Source: Beroe forskalii
Taxonomy: Eukaryota > Ctenophora > Nuda > Beroida > Beroidae
Reading direction: 5' to 3'
Assembly (NCBI GenBank): GCA_011033025.1
Contig: WFMF01000008.1
Coordinates: 1,449,227-1,513,226 of the forward strand
Length of the DNA: 64,000 nt
Position 1 is the stretch's first letter. Every line of letters starts with the position of its first letter. Position numbers and translations under genes: made by a program. Below the pieces are notes generated by a model. The model made no database searches. It worked only from the letters and a program-made list of their open reading frames with translations, and was not told the origin of the DNA. Positions 47,824 to 61,100 of this stretch are shown in pieces.

Positions 47824-48711
47824 CTGAAACACACAAACGAGTATATATTACAGCTGAAAATGTGTGCTTTATGTGAGTGTGCGCGTGTGTTTGTGCGTGT
47901 TTGAGTGTGGATAAAGTCAAAGTTAATGTGTTGAGTGAGTGTGAAAGGTGTCAGTAATTTAGTGTGTGCATGTGAAGAGCAGCAAAGCTTGTAACCTCCC
48001 ATTTTTTATAGTACTTCATTAACAAGGAGCCGTGAAGAAATGGACGTGTGGTGTGTTGGATTGCGAGTGATAAGCAACAGGAACCAAGGTTAAGGTGTTA
48101 TATGAAAACCCGGGATTATATGTGGTGCTCATGATACGGAAATCAAGTCGGGATATTCTCCAATCTCAAGCTCCATTCTCCAAGAGTTTCTCTTGAAGGA
48201 CCAAAAGATATTCTCAAGGATAAGGAATAACGAATGGTGAGTACTATATTATTTGGAATATTCCAGAAGTCTTTGTTTGATTGAGCGAGCATCACTCAGA
48301 GATGCCATCATTATATTGGATGGCAGTCCAAGATACTTGAACAATGGGATATCTTATCACGGACTTCACTCACATTAGATACCATGGGACGGATAAAGAT
48401 TAATTGTATTTAATTCGTGATTGATCTACACTTACAAAATCTACACTCCCGGATTGTTTATTATATTGCTACTTGCTTGCTTGTTAGTAATAATACCACG
48501 CTGCTGCAAGCAGATCTCACTATCTTAGTTCCTATCACATACTAACTCAAACTCAGCAGTAAACATCATGGGCCATCTTCATGATATGATTCACCAGGAC
48601 ACCATCCAATAGCGGGATGGTGCTATGAGCGATATCCAATCAGCTGTCAGGAAACACTCTGACACAGCTCCAACTGCCATAACCTGCTAATCCTAGTGAG
48701 CTACTGCTACA

Positions 48712-48868
48712 GAGTGATTGGCCAATGACAAGCCTTAGCTAGATAGTGATCTACCAATGACAAGCCTTAGTAAGATAGTGATCTACCAATGACAAGCCTT
48801 AGTAAGATAGTGATCTACCAATGACAAGCCTTAGTAAGATAGTGATCAACCAATGACAAGGCTTTGCT
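48712..48868. repeat. 32-bp tandem repeat, about five units
   Basis: Units of TAGTGATCTACCAATGACAA followed by GCCTTAGTAAGA. The surrounding 47900-50020 has no gene I recognise. Confidence 0.88.
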
Positions 48869-50021
48869 GGCCATATCATACCGCAGCACTACACCTCAAA
48901 GTTTGTTCTACCGTAGCCTGCTGCCACCGAGCAATCGACCATTCACAAGCTCGTCCAACGCAGTTATTGGCCAAACAGTGAGCAAGACAGCGATCATTAC
49001 AGGGAATTGGCAGGACCGAGAGAGCATGTGATGTCGTGCCCCGCGACCATGAACTGCATCAGGAACAAGACACTTCTTCTTGGTATTTTGGTTAAATCGA
49101 GAAGCAGACAATATAAAGAACCCGTTATCTTCGGTCTATTATATAGGAACCTCTGACGATCTCATCGGTGTCTATGTTGCACGGACATTTGCTTCATCGG
49201 GTCCATATTGGTATAGACCCTTGCCCTTCGGGCTGAGGATCTAGACCGGATACCTCCCTCGGGATGAGCTCTTGGGAAGTATCCCACAATAGACCCGATA
49301 AGCGTGTGTCTATGTATTTCATGATATACGGTCTACGGACCTACGGTACTATAGCCTGCAGTCTATCATTGTCTTTGCAAATCGGTAGATCTTGCTTCAT
49401 CAATGACCCGCATGACATCGTTATTTCACGAGATTTGCGATCACTTCGTGGTTGTTGTTATGTTTCGAGCAATCTCTTATGTTAATTCGTTTTCTCCGAA
49501 GCCACATAATATTGTCACAATGTTTTATGTTTAAATTGGTTGCGTGATTGAAACAAATAAAAACATAATATAACTGAAACATTTTTACAATTTTACGTTT
49601 TTTAAAACATTTGACGTAAGCATGCAATGTAAACTAGAAAATCGTGCAACTTTTATTTAATTTCATTCACACAATCATGGGAACATACTAAGATGTGTGG
49701 TCAAGGGCATAATGCGGATTGCCACCTGCCACTGCGATGAAAATCTGTTTCATCTTCCAGCACAGTGAATTTCCCCTTGTTTAATTAAATTACTTGTGGA
49801 GAGTTGCATTATTAGTGATGGACAACGAAAATTCGACGAAATTTATTTGAACTTTTAGACGCTCCCGTAGATCGTTGGCTTGTTTTGCTCATTTTACTTT
49901 TTCCAGGCCTATAAAGCTATAACTCATCAACTTTGTACACTGATTTATGGAAGTCAACACGTGTGAATTGTTATTGCGCATTAAAGGTTTCATAATAACA
50001 CCATATGGTTATGTTGTTTAG

Positions 50022-50388
50022 ACATCATGCCCATCGATAAGAAGACAAACAGAAGCTATTTGTATCTCGCATCTAAGAAGAACAAATGGCAATTCAACCC
50101 AGAGGAGGTAGGTCACTCATAGAAGAAACAAATAAAATTTATGATTGTTAATATTTTGAATAATGTAACCGATAATATTGATGGCAATTATTTTAAACTT
50201 TGGCCTCATATCAAGGGATTGTGAGGGGAATGTATTAGGATAGCCATGTATCGTGTTTATTTCCAGGTTAACGCAAGACAACTGGAGAGGATGGAGCGAC
50301 GGTTTGCAGTGTTTGATAAGGATGGAGACGACCATCTTACAATTGAAGAGGTGGAATCACTGAAAGTCAATAACATATTCATATTCAA
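50022..50388 (+). pseudogene. EF-hand protein gene, truncated at duplication breakpoint
   Basis: The exon 50022-50107 holds an ATG at 50027 (MPIDKKTNRSYLYLASKKNK...) and ends at GTAGGT. The next exon starts at 50267 after TTCCAG and encodes VNARQLERMERRFAVFDKDG, whose loop DKDGDDHLTIEE has the standard EF-hand calcium ligands. The reading continues (VESLKV) until 50389, where the duplicated arm begins and the gene stops making sense. Further exons may simply lie elsewhere, but the duplication edge falls within 40-60 bp of this exon. Confidence 0.65.
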
Positions 50389-51004
50389 TATGTTCAATCT
50401 AATTATTGTTTCTCAAAATCCCATACTTTTAGACGTTTGATAGGAACCAGGCCTTCTAGTCAAGCTTATTATGTTTTGAATTGTCTAGTTCGTGTCTGTT
50501 GTTGTCAATTGTTAGGTAGAGAACTGAAATTTAAAACCGATCAGCCTCAGATGGTCAACCAAAATAAATCAAGTGTGAAGTGTTTATTCCTATGGTATTG
50601 GTTTCTAATTTTAATGTAGTTTGGAGTACATACAGTGCTTTTTTGAACTGTGAGCTGCATTAAACGACTATTAAAATAAAAAATTCGAGGAATATTCGAT
50701 TAAAATCTTGTTGCTAACAACGTTTCTTCTCAATAGAAATTTTCCTTCATTGAACTTCAAGAATATGTTGCCTACCACATAATTATCAATTATTATTATC
50801 ATATACCTATTCAATTATATTTGTATTTCATACGATTTTTGAGTTGTCTTTTGCGGAGTATCACATGAATGAATCAATCTCGAAACATTATCTATAAGAC
50901 AAGAACTTTATTAAGTTATTGGAACTCTCTAGCCTATGGCCTACCCCAATAACTGCATTATTTTGAACTAGATCAGACCCCCCAGGCTTATCGCTCACCT
51001 CAAT

Positions 51005-52111
51005 CCCAGTGGCATAAAGTAGGGAATGAGGGAATGGCAAGCCCAGCCAAATTTTGGGAAAGAATCTGTGAAATCGGACTCAAAAAGCCAAATTCACGGA
51101 AAATCAGATTAATTTTTTTTTTATTAAAGTGACTGTTCGATTTTACGCCGCGCACTGCCTCACTGTGACTCATCGACTTCGAAAAAAATGATTTTATAAA
51201 GGAGCAGCCTTTTGCTTAATTTCCAATTAGCGGAACGCCGCGCTTCCCCGAACCAGCCATTAAATTCCCAGCCCAGCCGGCTGATTGGGAATGTAGTGGC
51301 TGGTTTAAAGTATAGATTCTAAAAAATCCCGACATATGATAAACTTCCCAGCTGTTTTAACGATTTGGAAGGTGTGGGCAGACTATTTTTGCGATCTTTT
51401 TGTGACTTTTTTATATGCCAGTCTGAAATTTGGGCAGTTCAAAGAAATGGAAAGGTTTTTTGCCATGGATCGAAGCCCCTGCTTACTAAGTACTTCAAAT
51501 TAAAGCTTTCATGGATTTATCAAATCTTTAGCATGCTTTAAACTACGGAAGACAGATTTAGAGTGGCAGATATTGTGCAATACATTGTGTAATATGATTC
51601 TTCATACCAGATAGATATTAAACACCCTGTACATGTCATGATTCATGACTTTTGCTTCCAGGCTGCTTAAAACACACTCTCACACACTTAATACACAATA
51701 TTCTGCTAGAAAGTGTCTGAAATGGTTTCTTGAGTCACTTTAAGCAACTCACTAATAACGTGCCGTGTTATAAATATATCGCGTAAAATTGTTAGTTATA
51801 CCATGAGGATTTAGCCGAGTGGTATAACGTTCCGACTTGCGCGCAGAGTATGGGAGTTCGAATCCAGGACCACGCACTTTTTGAAGAATGTCGATAAATC
51901 ATATTTTATGCTTTTATGGCGTGTTTCGCACTAAATGAAGCTCATCTGAGCACACTCGAGGTAATTTTAGTTGATATCTTTCGAACAATGGGACTCCAAT
52001 GTTCCCTAGCAAAAAATCTGCTTCTGGTATCGCAGTGAAACTAGTAAGTCAAAAAGCCAATTTTTGATCAAGTTCCCATTCCCAGCCACTTTTAAATATT
52101 ATTCCACTGGG
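51005..52111. mobile_element. Non-autonomous hAT-like element
   Basis: The termini CCCAGTGG and CCACTGGG are flanked by the 8-bp duplication ACCTCAAT (50997-51004 and 52112-52119). The left arm (about 10508-10524) is the matching empty site with a single ACCTCAAT. An 8-bp duplication and CAGTGG-type ends fit hAT. No transposase ORF. The interior carries a tRNA-like segment (51805-51877) with A box TAGCCGAGTGG and B box GAGTTCGAATCC, but poor stems. Confidence 0.88.
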
Positions 52112-52158
52112 ACCTCAATGACTGCATTATTTTGAACCTGACCAGAACCCTCAGGTCT

Positions 52159-55100
52159 ATGGCCCACCTCAGGAAAGGAGCTATAAGCATGCTCAGCCTA
52201 TCAAACATGAACCCTTGTGTCAAGGAGATGCAGTACGCAGTGAGAGGACCCATTGTCATCCGGGCTGGCGAACTGGAGAAAGACCTCAAACAGGTACTAA
52301 CGGTGATAGATCGAAATGTTAGAAACTTTAATGTTTGGCTGCAGGGCGTTAAATAGGCTTCAAATTTAGTGAAAATTCATTACTCTTTCCGCATAAAAAT
52401 ATGTTGCTGTAGATGAACGTGTAACCGTGATTTAGTTATTAAAGAATTAAACCTCGAATTACCATAGTCTCTCCCAGGGGAAGGAAATGCCGTTTACCCA
52501 AGTCATCAGAGCCAACATTGGGGATGCCCATGCCATGGGGCAAAAACCCATTTCTTTTGTCAGAGAGGTAAGGTAATTTCGTCCAAATACTGATTTTAAC
52601 TTTTATAGTGTGCATGACGGGGCCCGGCGGGACAAAACGCCGGGCATACTTGGGTTACGATTTGGTCATAGTAAAGTAAATAATAGTTGGGAGACATGCG
52701 AATAACGGTAATTTTTGGGCATAATCGAGCATATTTTTTTGGAAAATTTACGAACAAGGCCCGAGCTCAAAGTCTACTGAGAATGCCTTGCGTTTTGCCC
52801 TAAGCATCGAAATAGGACCAAGTTATTACCAAAATCCAAAGTACTATGGAATCAGCCAATTAAAACAGAACAGAGATATAGGATACAAAACAATAAATTC
52901 TAAAACATTATTACAACCAGGATATAAAAATAACTCACCACAAAAATCGTGCACATTTATGTCCGATACTGGCTCAACTGTTCGAATGGCCACACTTGAG
53001 GTAGCAGTAACTTACTCACTAAAGAGGTAAGGAGTGAGTGAAACTCAGGGAGAAACCCGACTACTTTCATCATCATATTGCAAACCCCCATCATATGCTC
53101 GGGTAGATATTGTACTCGGTGTGTGGTGGCGCTGTAGGACTGACTGGTTCGTAAGCCGGAGGTTCCACCGAGTCCTCAGCTTTCCCCGAGTACCCCGGGG
53201 GCAGCTCGGCCCCACCCAGGCTCGTGCTCCCAGTAGCACCATAACCCGGTTCTCCAGGCTTGTGTAGCAACACTGGCTGGGCGGAGGCCGTGTTAAGCAC
53301 CCACGGCTGACTGGTCTCAGTGGCTCCCGCAGGGGGCTGGATGATGAAGGTGTGGTTGACTGGTTTCTGCATGCGCGCGCAGCAGCACACCACGCAGATC
53401 ACGAGGATGACGCCGCCCCCCAGACACGGCCCTATGATGACCCAGTCCGTCTCGTAGCTCGGGTAGTCGCAGCACGCGATCCCGTCCTCGTCTGTAGCGC
53501 AGTCGAAGTTGCTGTGTCGACAGTACACCCCCGAGCCAGGGGGCCCTTCCTTGCAGATGGGGAAGCCGCCGACCATGGGGTCCGAGTCACACCGGTTAAA
53601 CTCCTGGTCACAGGTGATGTAGGTGGTGGCGTAGTTACCCGTTCCGCGGCACTTCTGGTCGTAACAATCGTAGCAGTGCAAGCACTGAGGTAGGAGCAGG
53701 AGGAGGAGGAGGAGGGGAAGGTGAGGTGGGGACATGGTCTCAAATAGGGAATATCAAGAAGGAATCTAAAGGGAATAAGGAATTGAAGTAGAAGGTAAGA
53801 GGTAAAGTGGTTCGACAAGTGGTCCCGCTAGATATCACGGAAAGATTCAACTCTGTGGAAATGTAAATCTTAGTTTTATCAGGAATATGATACTTAAAAG
53901 ATAAGTTGTGTCTCACTGTATAGAACCGACAGTTCTCTATAAGGATATGTGATATTTTACAGCGGAATGAAAGAAAATTACGAGTCAAACTACTGTAAGC
54001 AATAAATGGAATGAGCTTCCAGGCAAGATAATGCGTGCATCAAGAATAATAAAGTTATGTACTGCGTAAGAAGAAACACGATACATGTTCATGTTAGATC
54101 ACATTGCACCCGTACGAACCCTGAACTGTGCTGGAAATAACGTTGTGATGCTGGAAAACTTGGAAACCTGACACTGATTTATAGTTTCTAACTCGCTTCA
54201 ATTTCACATGTTATCACGTATAACGATAATAATGTACTTGATTTTATGGGAGGACCGAGAACTTTGAAGTTGTCCTAAAATAACCAGCAAAATTAACATG
54301 ATAATTTGTGTGATATAATATTATCAGCGGAATACTCAAAATTGATCGGGTCTTAATGCACCAAATTATCAAATACCGTGTTGTTGGAATGAGATACTAC
54401 AAATTGACGGCAAAAAGAAAAGTCTGCCTTTCCCTTCGGATGTACTAATTGATTATTAATATCACAGTATAATTATCGTACCGGTTTTTGTAATTTGAGT
54501 AAACCCCATTTCAGACGATAGCGTTAACGTTGAACCCGAGTCTGATGAAAACCGCGTCAACGTGTTTCAGTGACGATTCCATACAAAGGGCACAGGATAT
54601 CCTTGGAGCTGTTGGAGGCAGCAGTATTGGTGAGTTTCAACTCGAGTAGAAGACATGGGTATATCGTCTTAGTGGTATGAATTTGTTATTGATACGTCAT
54701 CATTCCTTGAGGAATCGGTTTTTGGCAATTGCAATTATACCTCATGATCTGTTTATCACTGCATATTCTTAGTGATATTTGAGAACTGTTTAATGTGTTA
54801 CAGCAAATTGTGAATTACTCACGGTTAATATTGAATTAGCACTACTCTCCTTTATACCACTGGCAGCAGATGTTTTGACTTTCGCTTTTGTCACGTGGCT
54901 TGTGTTCTGTTGGGTATTAGATTCAACAGTGCTAGTTGAGTTTACTGCGCTTTTTCGTTCGCTTGATATCGCACAAGTCTTGGTCTTATATATCCCCTCT
55001 TCGCGAACCTGTGCCCGGAACCACAGACCGCTACTCTCTTCAGTCCATATAACTCCATAGCAAGAATCACTACCATGGATTGGATGAACGGACCACTCCG

Positions 55101-58100
55101 GGATATCTACTACCTTGGAGTGCACGGTGGAAGGATGGTGATTCGTTACCGAGGAATGGGTAGCATTCACTTCATGGAACACGGCACCCTCCGACAGTTC
55201 GGGGACACTAATTGGATGGAACAGAACCAGAAGTACGGCGACCTCCAGTGCTGGTACGCGGAGTTTCCGTCCGTTAGTTTCCCGTGCACAGTCCGCATCA
55301 CGGGACACACTACGCCCCATTGCGGGGGCCGGACGGGGCGCGTTACCAAACCGGCTGTAGAGACTTGGACCTTCGTCGAGATAGGGCCTGATGGCGCCCT
55401 CATCCGACAAAATATCAATAGCAACAAGGAATGGTTCTAGTGGGGTGCGATTAGAATGCAACATTTGATGCAACATTTGTAACTTGTAATGCAGAAAAAG
55501 AACTATCAGTTTGGTAGTGGTAATATGAACTGACCCAGTGTAGCATAGTACGCCTGTTCCGCCTGAAAAACTGTATTGATTTGTATTTACTTTAATCTTT
55601 TATCTCAAAAAACCATTTCAGTGTGTGATATTCTGAAAATCTAAAAGCAACATTAACTCATTTAGAAATTTTCTTTGTACGGAGTGTTAGAACTGAACTG
55701 TGAAGATTCTTATCAAGATATTGTATTATCAGTTGACTTTTAATACCACAATTGATTTTGCTTGAACTGGAGTTACATGATACAAAAACAAGCCGTTGAA
55801 GCGGTGACTCTTATAAAATGTTCATTTGAGAGCTCATCAACAACGCTAATTTATGCCCAAATAATATTTCTATGAAACTAGAAAGTTTCAAGATTTCATA
55901 AAAAAATCAAAGAATTTCAAAAAACAAAAACAATGAAGCTCATGAATATCTATTTTCGTACCCGTGAACTGTCATGTGACAGTTGTCACTTATTTCAGTT
56001 TTCCTTTACTTAACCCAGCAATCTCTGACCTTGTGTTACCCTCAGGAGCATACACCGACTCCTCGGGGATTAGTGTGGTGAGAGATCACATCGCTGAGTA
56101 CATATCAGCTAGAGACGGCTACCCAGCAGACCCTAGTGACATATTCATTGGAACAGGGGCTAGTGGCTGTATCAAGGTAGGTAACATGTTAATATCTTCA
56201 TTACTGGGCTAGTGGCTGTATCAAGGTAGGTAACATGTTAATATCTTCATTACTGGGCTAGTGGCTGTATCAATATAGGTAACATGTTAACATCTTCATT
56301 GGTACAGGAGCTAGTGGCTGTATCAAGGTTGGTAACATGTTAACATCTTCATTGGCACAGGGGCTAGTGGCTGTATCAAGGTAGGTAACATGTTAACATC
56401 TTCATTGGTACAGGGGCTAGTGGCTGTATCAAGGTAGGTAACATGTTAACATCTTCATTACTGGAGCTAGTGGCTGTATCAAGGTAGGTAACATGTTAAC
56501 ATCTTCATTGGCACAGGAGCTAGTGGCTGTATCAAGGTGGGTAACATGTTAACATAATAACATCTTCATTGGTACAGGGGCTAGTGGCTGTATCAAGGTA
56601 GGTAACATGTTAACATCTTCATTGGCTCAGGGGCTAGTGGCTGTATCAAGGTAGGTAACATGTTAACATCTTCATTACTGGAGCTAGTGGCTGTATCAAG
56701 GTAGGTAACATGTTAACATCTTCATTGGCACAGGGGCTAGTGGCTGTATCAAGGTTGGTAACATGTTAACATAATAACATCTTCATTGGTACAGGGGCTA
56801 GTGGCTGTATCAAGGTAGGTAACATGTTAACATCTTCATTGGTACAGGGGCTAGTGGCTGTATCAAGGTAGGTAACATGTTAACATCTTCATTACTGGAG
56901 CTAGTGGCTGTATCAAGGTAGGTAACATGTTAACATCTTCATTACAGGAGCTAGTGGCTCTATCAAGGTAGGTAATATGTTAACATCTTCATTACTGGAG
57001 CTAGTGGCTGTATCAAGGTAGGTAACATGTTAACATCTTCATTGGTACAGGGGCTAGTGGCTCTATCAAGGTAGATAACATGTTAACATTTTCATTACTG
57101 GAGCTAGTGGCTGTATCAAGGTAGGTAACATGTTAACATCTTCATTGGCACAGGGGCTAGTGGCTGTATCAAGGTAGGTAACATGTTAACATCTTCATTA
57201 CTGGAGCTAGTGGCTGTATCAAGGTGGGTAACATGTTAACATCTTCATTGGTACAGGGGCTAGTGGCTGTATCAAGGTAGGTAACATGTTAACATCTTCA
57301 TTACTGGAGCTGGTGACTGTATCAAGGTAGGTAACATGTTAACATCTTCATTGGTACAGGGGCTAGTGGCTCTATCAAGGTAGGTAACATGTTAACATCT
57401 TCATTACTGGAGCTAGTGGCTGTATCAAGGTAGGTAACATGTTAACATCTTCATTGGTACAGGGGCTAGTGGCTGTATCAAGGTAGGTAACATGTTAACA
57501 TCTTCATTGGTACAGGGGCTAGTGGCTGTATCAAGGTAGGTAACATGTTAACATCTTCATTACTGGAGCTAGTGGCTGTATCAATATAGGTAACATGTTA
57601 ACATCTTCATTACTGGAGCTGGTGACTGTATCAAGGTAGGTAACATGTTAACATCTTCATTGGTACAGGGGCTAGTGGCTCTATCAAGGTAGGTAACATG
57701 TTAACATCTTCATTACTGGAGCTAGTGGCTGTATCAAGGTAGGTAACATGTTAACATCTTCATTACTGGAGCTAGTGGCTGTATCAAGGTAGGTAACATG
57801 TTAACATCTTCATTACTGGAGCTAGTGGCTGTATCAAGGTAGTTAACATGTTAACATCTTCATTGGTACAGGGGCTAGTGGCTGTATCAAGGTAGGTAAC
57901 ATGTTAACATCTTCATTACTGGAGCTGGTGACTGTATCAAGGTAGGTAACATGTTAACATCTTCATTGGTACAGGGGCTAGTGGCTGTATCAAGGTAGGT
58001 AACATGTTAACATCTTCATTACTGGAGCTAGTGGCTGTATCAAGGTAGGTAACATGTTAACATCTTCATTGGTACAGGGGCTAGTGGCTGTATCAAGGTA

Positions 58101-61100
58101 GGTAACATGTTAACATCTTCATTACTGGAGCTGGTGACTGTATTAAGGTGGGTTACATGTCTCAAGGTAGGTAACATGTTAACATCTTCATTGGTACAGG
58201 GGCTAGTGGCTGTATCAAGGTAGTAACATGTTAACATCTTCATTACTGGAGCTAGTGGCTGTAACAAGGTAGGTAACTTGTTAACATCTTCATTGGTACA
58301 GGGGCTAGTGGCTGTATCAAGGTAGTAACATGTTAACATCTTCATTACTGGAGCTAGTGGCTGTATCAAGGTAGGTAACATGTTAACATCTTCATTCTTC
58401 ATTGGAACAGAAGTACAGGGCCTATAAGATGTGACCGTTTCAGAACATCATGAAGCTGGTCCTTACTATGAAGGATGGAGATGAGCGACCTGGTTTTATG
58501 ATCCCCATTCCCCAATACCCCCTCTACTCGGCTTGCACTGCCGAATTCAATGCACAACTGGTGGGTATTACCCTTGTTTTCATCTATGTTTGCTTCGGAG
58601 CCTTGCTTCGATACAATAATCTTACACTAGTCTTACTCTGTACAGATGAGTTTATGCTTACACCCTTGTTCCATATTGATATATTCGACTAGAATATCCA
58701 AGTCGAAGATTCGGGCCTGAAAAAATCCCAGAGACGCTCTGGGATGGCATCTTTTCATTTTCCTTTTCATTTTTGAATAGCGATGAGAATCATTCAGTCT
58801 ATAATGCATATGTGATATATTCAAGCTTCACTTCCGTATCAAACGTCCCATTCTAAATCTACAATCATCCTGCTCGCTATAAATCACATAAAGTGTTACA
58901 TCTTACATCATGTCCACTAATTAATGAAGTGTAACATCTCACTGACACACATCAGATAAGTTACTACATGGATGAAGGTAACAACTGGACGCTTGACGTT
59001 AGCGAGCTGGAGCGAGCTTACGAGGATTCTAAATCTACGTGTATTCCAAAAGCTATCTGCATCATTAACCCAGGTTCGTACCCTGACTTAGTATCTACAC
59101 GTCTCTCAACAATGTTATAGATAGTTAGGACTGCCAAACAATTTCGTGGTTTAAAATGGTGAATTGAATCAGTAAAGTCGCCTATTTTTGTTCGTGACTC
59201 GGAAACCAACCCAAAAGATCCGAGAAATTTGGCTAAATAGTCTTGCAATCAATAATCAATGTTCCTATCACTCATGTTATCTGCAAAATCAATGTTGACT
59301 TTGTCCATTATTATGTCATTCTGAAATCTGCTGATCTGAAGACATTCCTTCGTAGCTTGTCTTGAATGAATTCCCACTGTCTTGTGATATGTAATATGTA
59401 CTGAGTTTCCGTAACTCGCTCTTCTGTTTAACTTATCAAGAACGTGTGAAGATTGTTGTGGCCAAAGTTTAAAATTCCTCAGTCTTACACATGATGTATA
59501 CATTTAGAATATATGTACAAATCAAAATGTGGGGTGTATAAATGTACATCTGTGAAATGTATAAATAGTATTGATGACAGTTTGTGCAGAAAGTTCGTGC
59601 ACTTAACTATCCTATGTACATCCGTTTAATATCACAAGACTTATCAGCTTGCTGGCTGATTGTTAATGTTTGTGTAGCGTTTGTTGTAATAAATTCTGAT
59701 ATGCATATGAAATCTTCTACACTACGTATTGCTAGTTAAAACGAGCACGCGCGACAGACAAACGTAATATGAGGTACCCTCTCTTCTCAAATTCGAACAT
59801 TTCTAGAAAAAACGTACGTGCGCGGCGCGTAACCTTCGTTCGTTATTTAATTTTATATTCATAAATTACACATGAAAGAAGATAGATCTGCATGAAATGA
59901 GAAAATAAAGGGGCTCTTTTTATGGTTATTAATTTGTGTGCTTTCAATGTCATCGATTTGGTATGTGCACGTAACATTTTTCGTCATGCTCGATTGGGTG
60001 CAAAGTAGTGTCAACGTCATAGGGTTGGTATGTGGAATGTGCAGACGTAGCTATTCGTCACGCTTGATATGGTGTAGAGTGGTGTCAACGTCATAGAATT
60101 GGTATGCGCACGTAGCGTTGTTCGTCATGCAGAGTGGTGTCAACGTCATAGTGTTGGTATGCGAACGTAACGCTATTCGTCATGCGTGATTGGGTACTGA
60201 GTGGTGTCAGTGGCATATATAAAACCATGTGCTGCGTCCTCTCGTCATTATTTCTGCTCGTTGGTTTTCAATTTGTGTTGCTTAATATGTTGTTAGTAAA
60301 GTAATAAGGTACCGTTGTTAATAAGGTACCGTTATTAATAAGGTACCGTTGTTGATAAGGTACCGTTGTTAATAAGGTACCGTTGTTAATAAGGTACCGT
60401 TGTTAATAAGGTACCGTTGTTAATAAGGTACCGTTGTTAATAAGGTACCGTTGTTAATAAGGTACCGTTATTAATAAGGTACCGTTGTTAATAAGGTACT
60501 GTTGTTAATAAGGTACCGTTGTTAATAAGGTACCGTTGTTAATAAGGTACCGTTGTTAATAAGGTACCGTTGTTATTAAGGTACCGTTGTTTATTAGGTA
60601 CCGTTGTTTATTAGGTACCGTTGTTAATAAGGCACCGTTGTTAATAAGGTGCCGTTGTTAATTAGGTACCGTTATTTATTAGGTACCGTTGTTAATAAGG
60701 CACCGTTGTTAATAAGGTGCCGTTGTTAATAAGGTGCCGTTGTTAATAGGGTACCGTTGTAAATAGGGTACCGTTGTAAATAGGGTACCGTTGTTAATAG
60801 GTTCCGGTTGTTAATTAGGTACCGTTGTTTATTAGGAACCGTTGTTAATTAGGTACCGTTGTTTATAGGGTACCGTTGTTAATAGGGTTCCGTTGTTAAT
60901 TAGGTACCGTTGTTAATAGGTTCTGGTTATTAATTAGGTACCGTTGTTAATAGGGTCCCGTTGTTAATTAGGTACCGTTGTTAATAAGGTACCGTTGTTA
61001 ATAAGGTACCGTTGTTAATAAGGTACCGTCCTTCCCTTCCTTCCCTTCCTTCCCTTCCTTCCCTTCCTTCCCTTCCTTCCTTCCTTCCTTCCTTCCCTTC

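Larger units (their letters stand above)
50389..58400. repeat. Right arm of the large inverted duplication
   Basis: The reverse complement of the left arm from about 11142 down. It lacks the left arm's 4648-6037 and 8140-9495 blocks and carries a hAT-like insertion (51005-52111) that is absent from the left. The homologous region includes at least the start of the minisatellite; beyond 58400 no left counterpart is visible because the window ends. Confidence 0.92.

Noticed and set aside
47571..48002. 143-codon Thr/His/Leu-rich ORF
   Set aside because: Overlaps the Ser/Pro-rich exon in another frame and extends into TG-rich simple sequence.
51805..51877. Functional tRNA gene inside the hAT-like element
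   Set aside because: A- and B-box-like motifs are present, but the anticodon and T stems do not pair.
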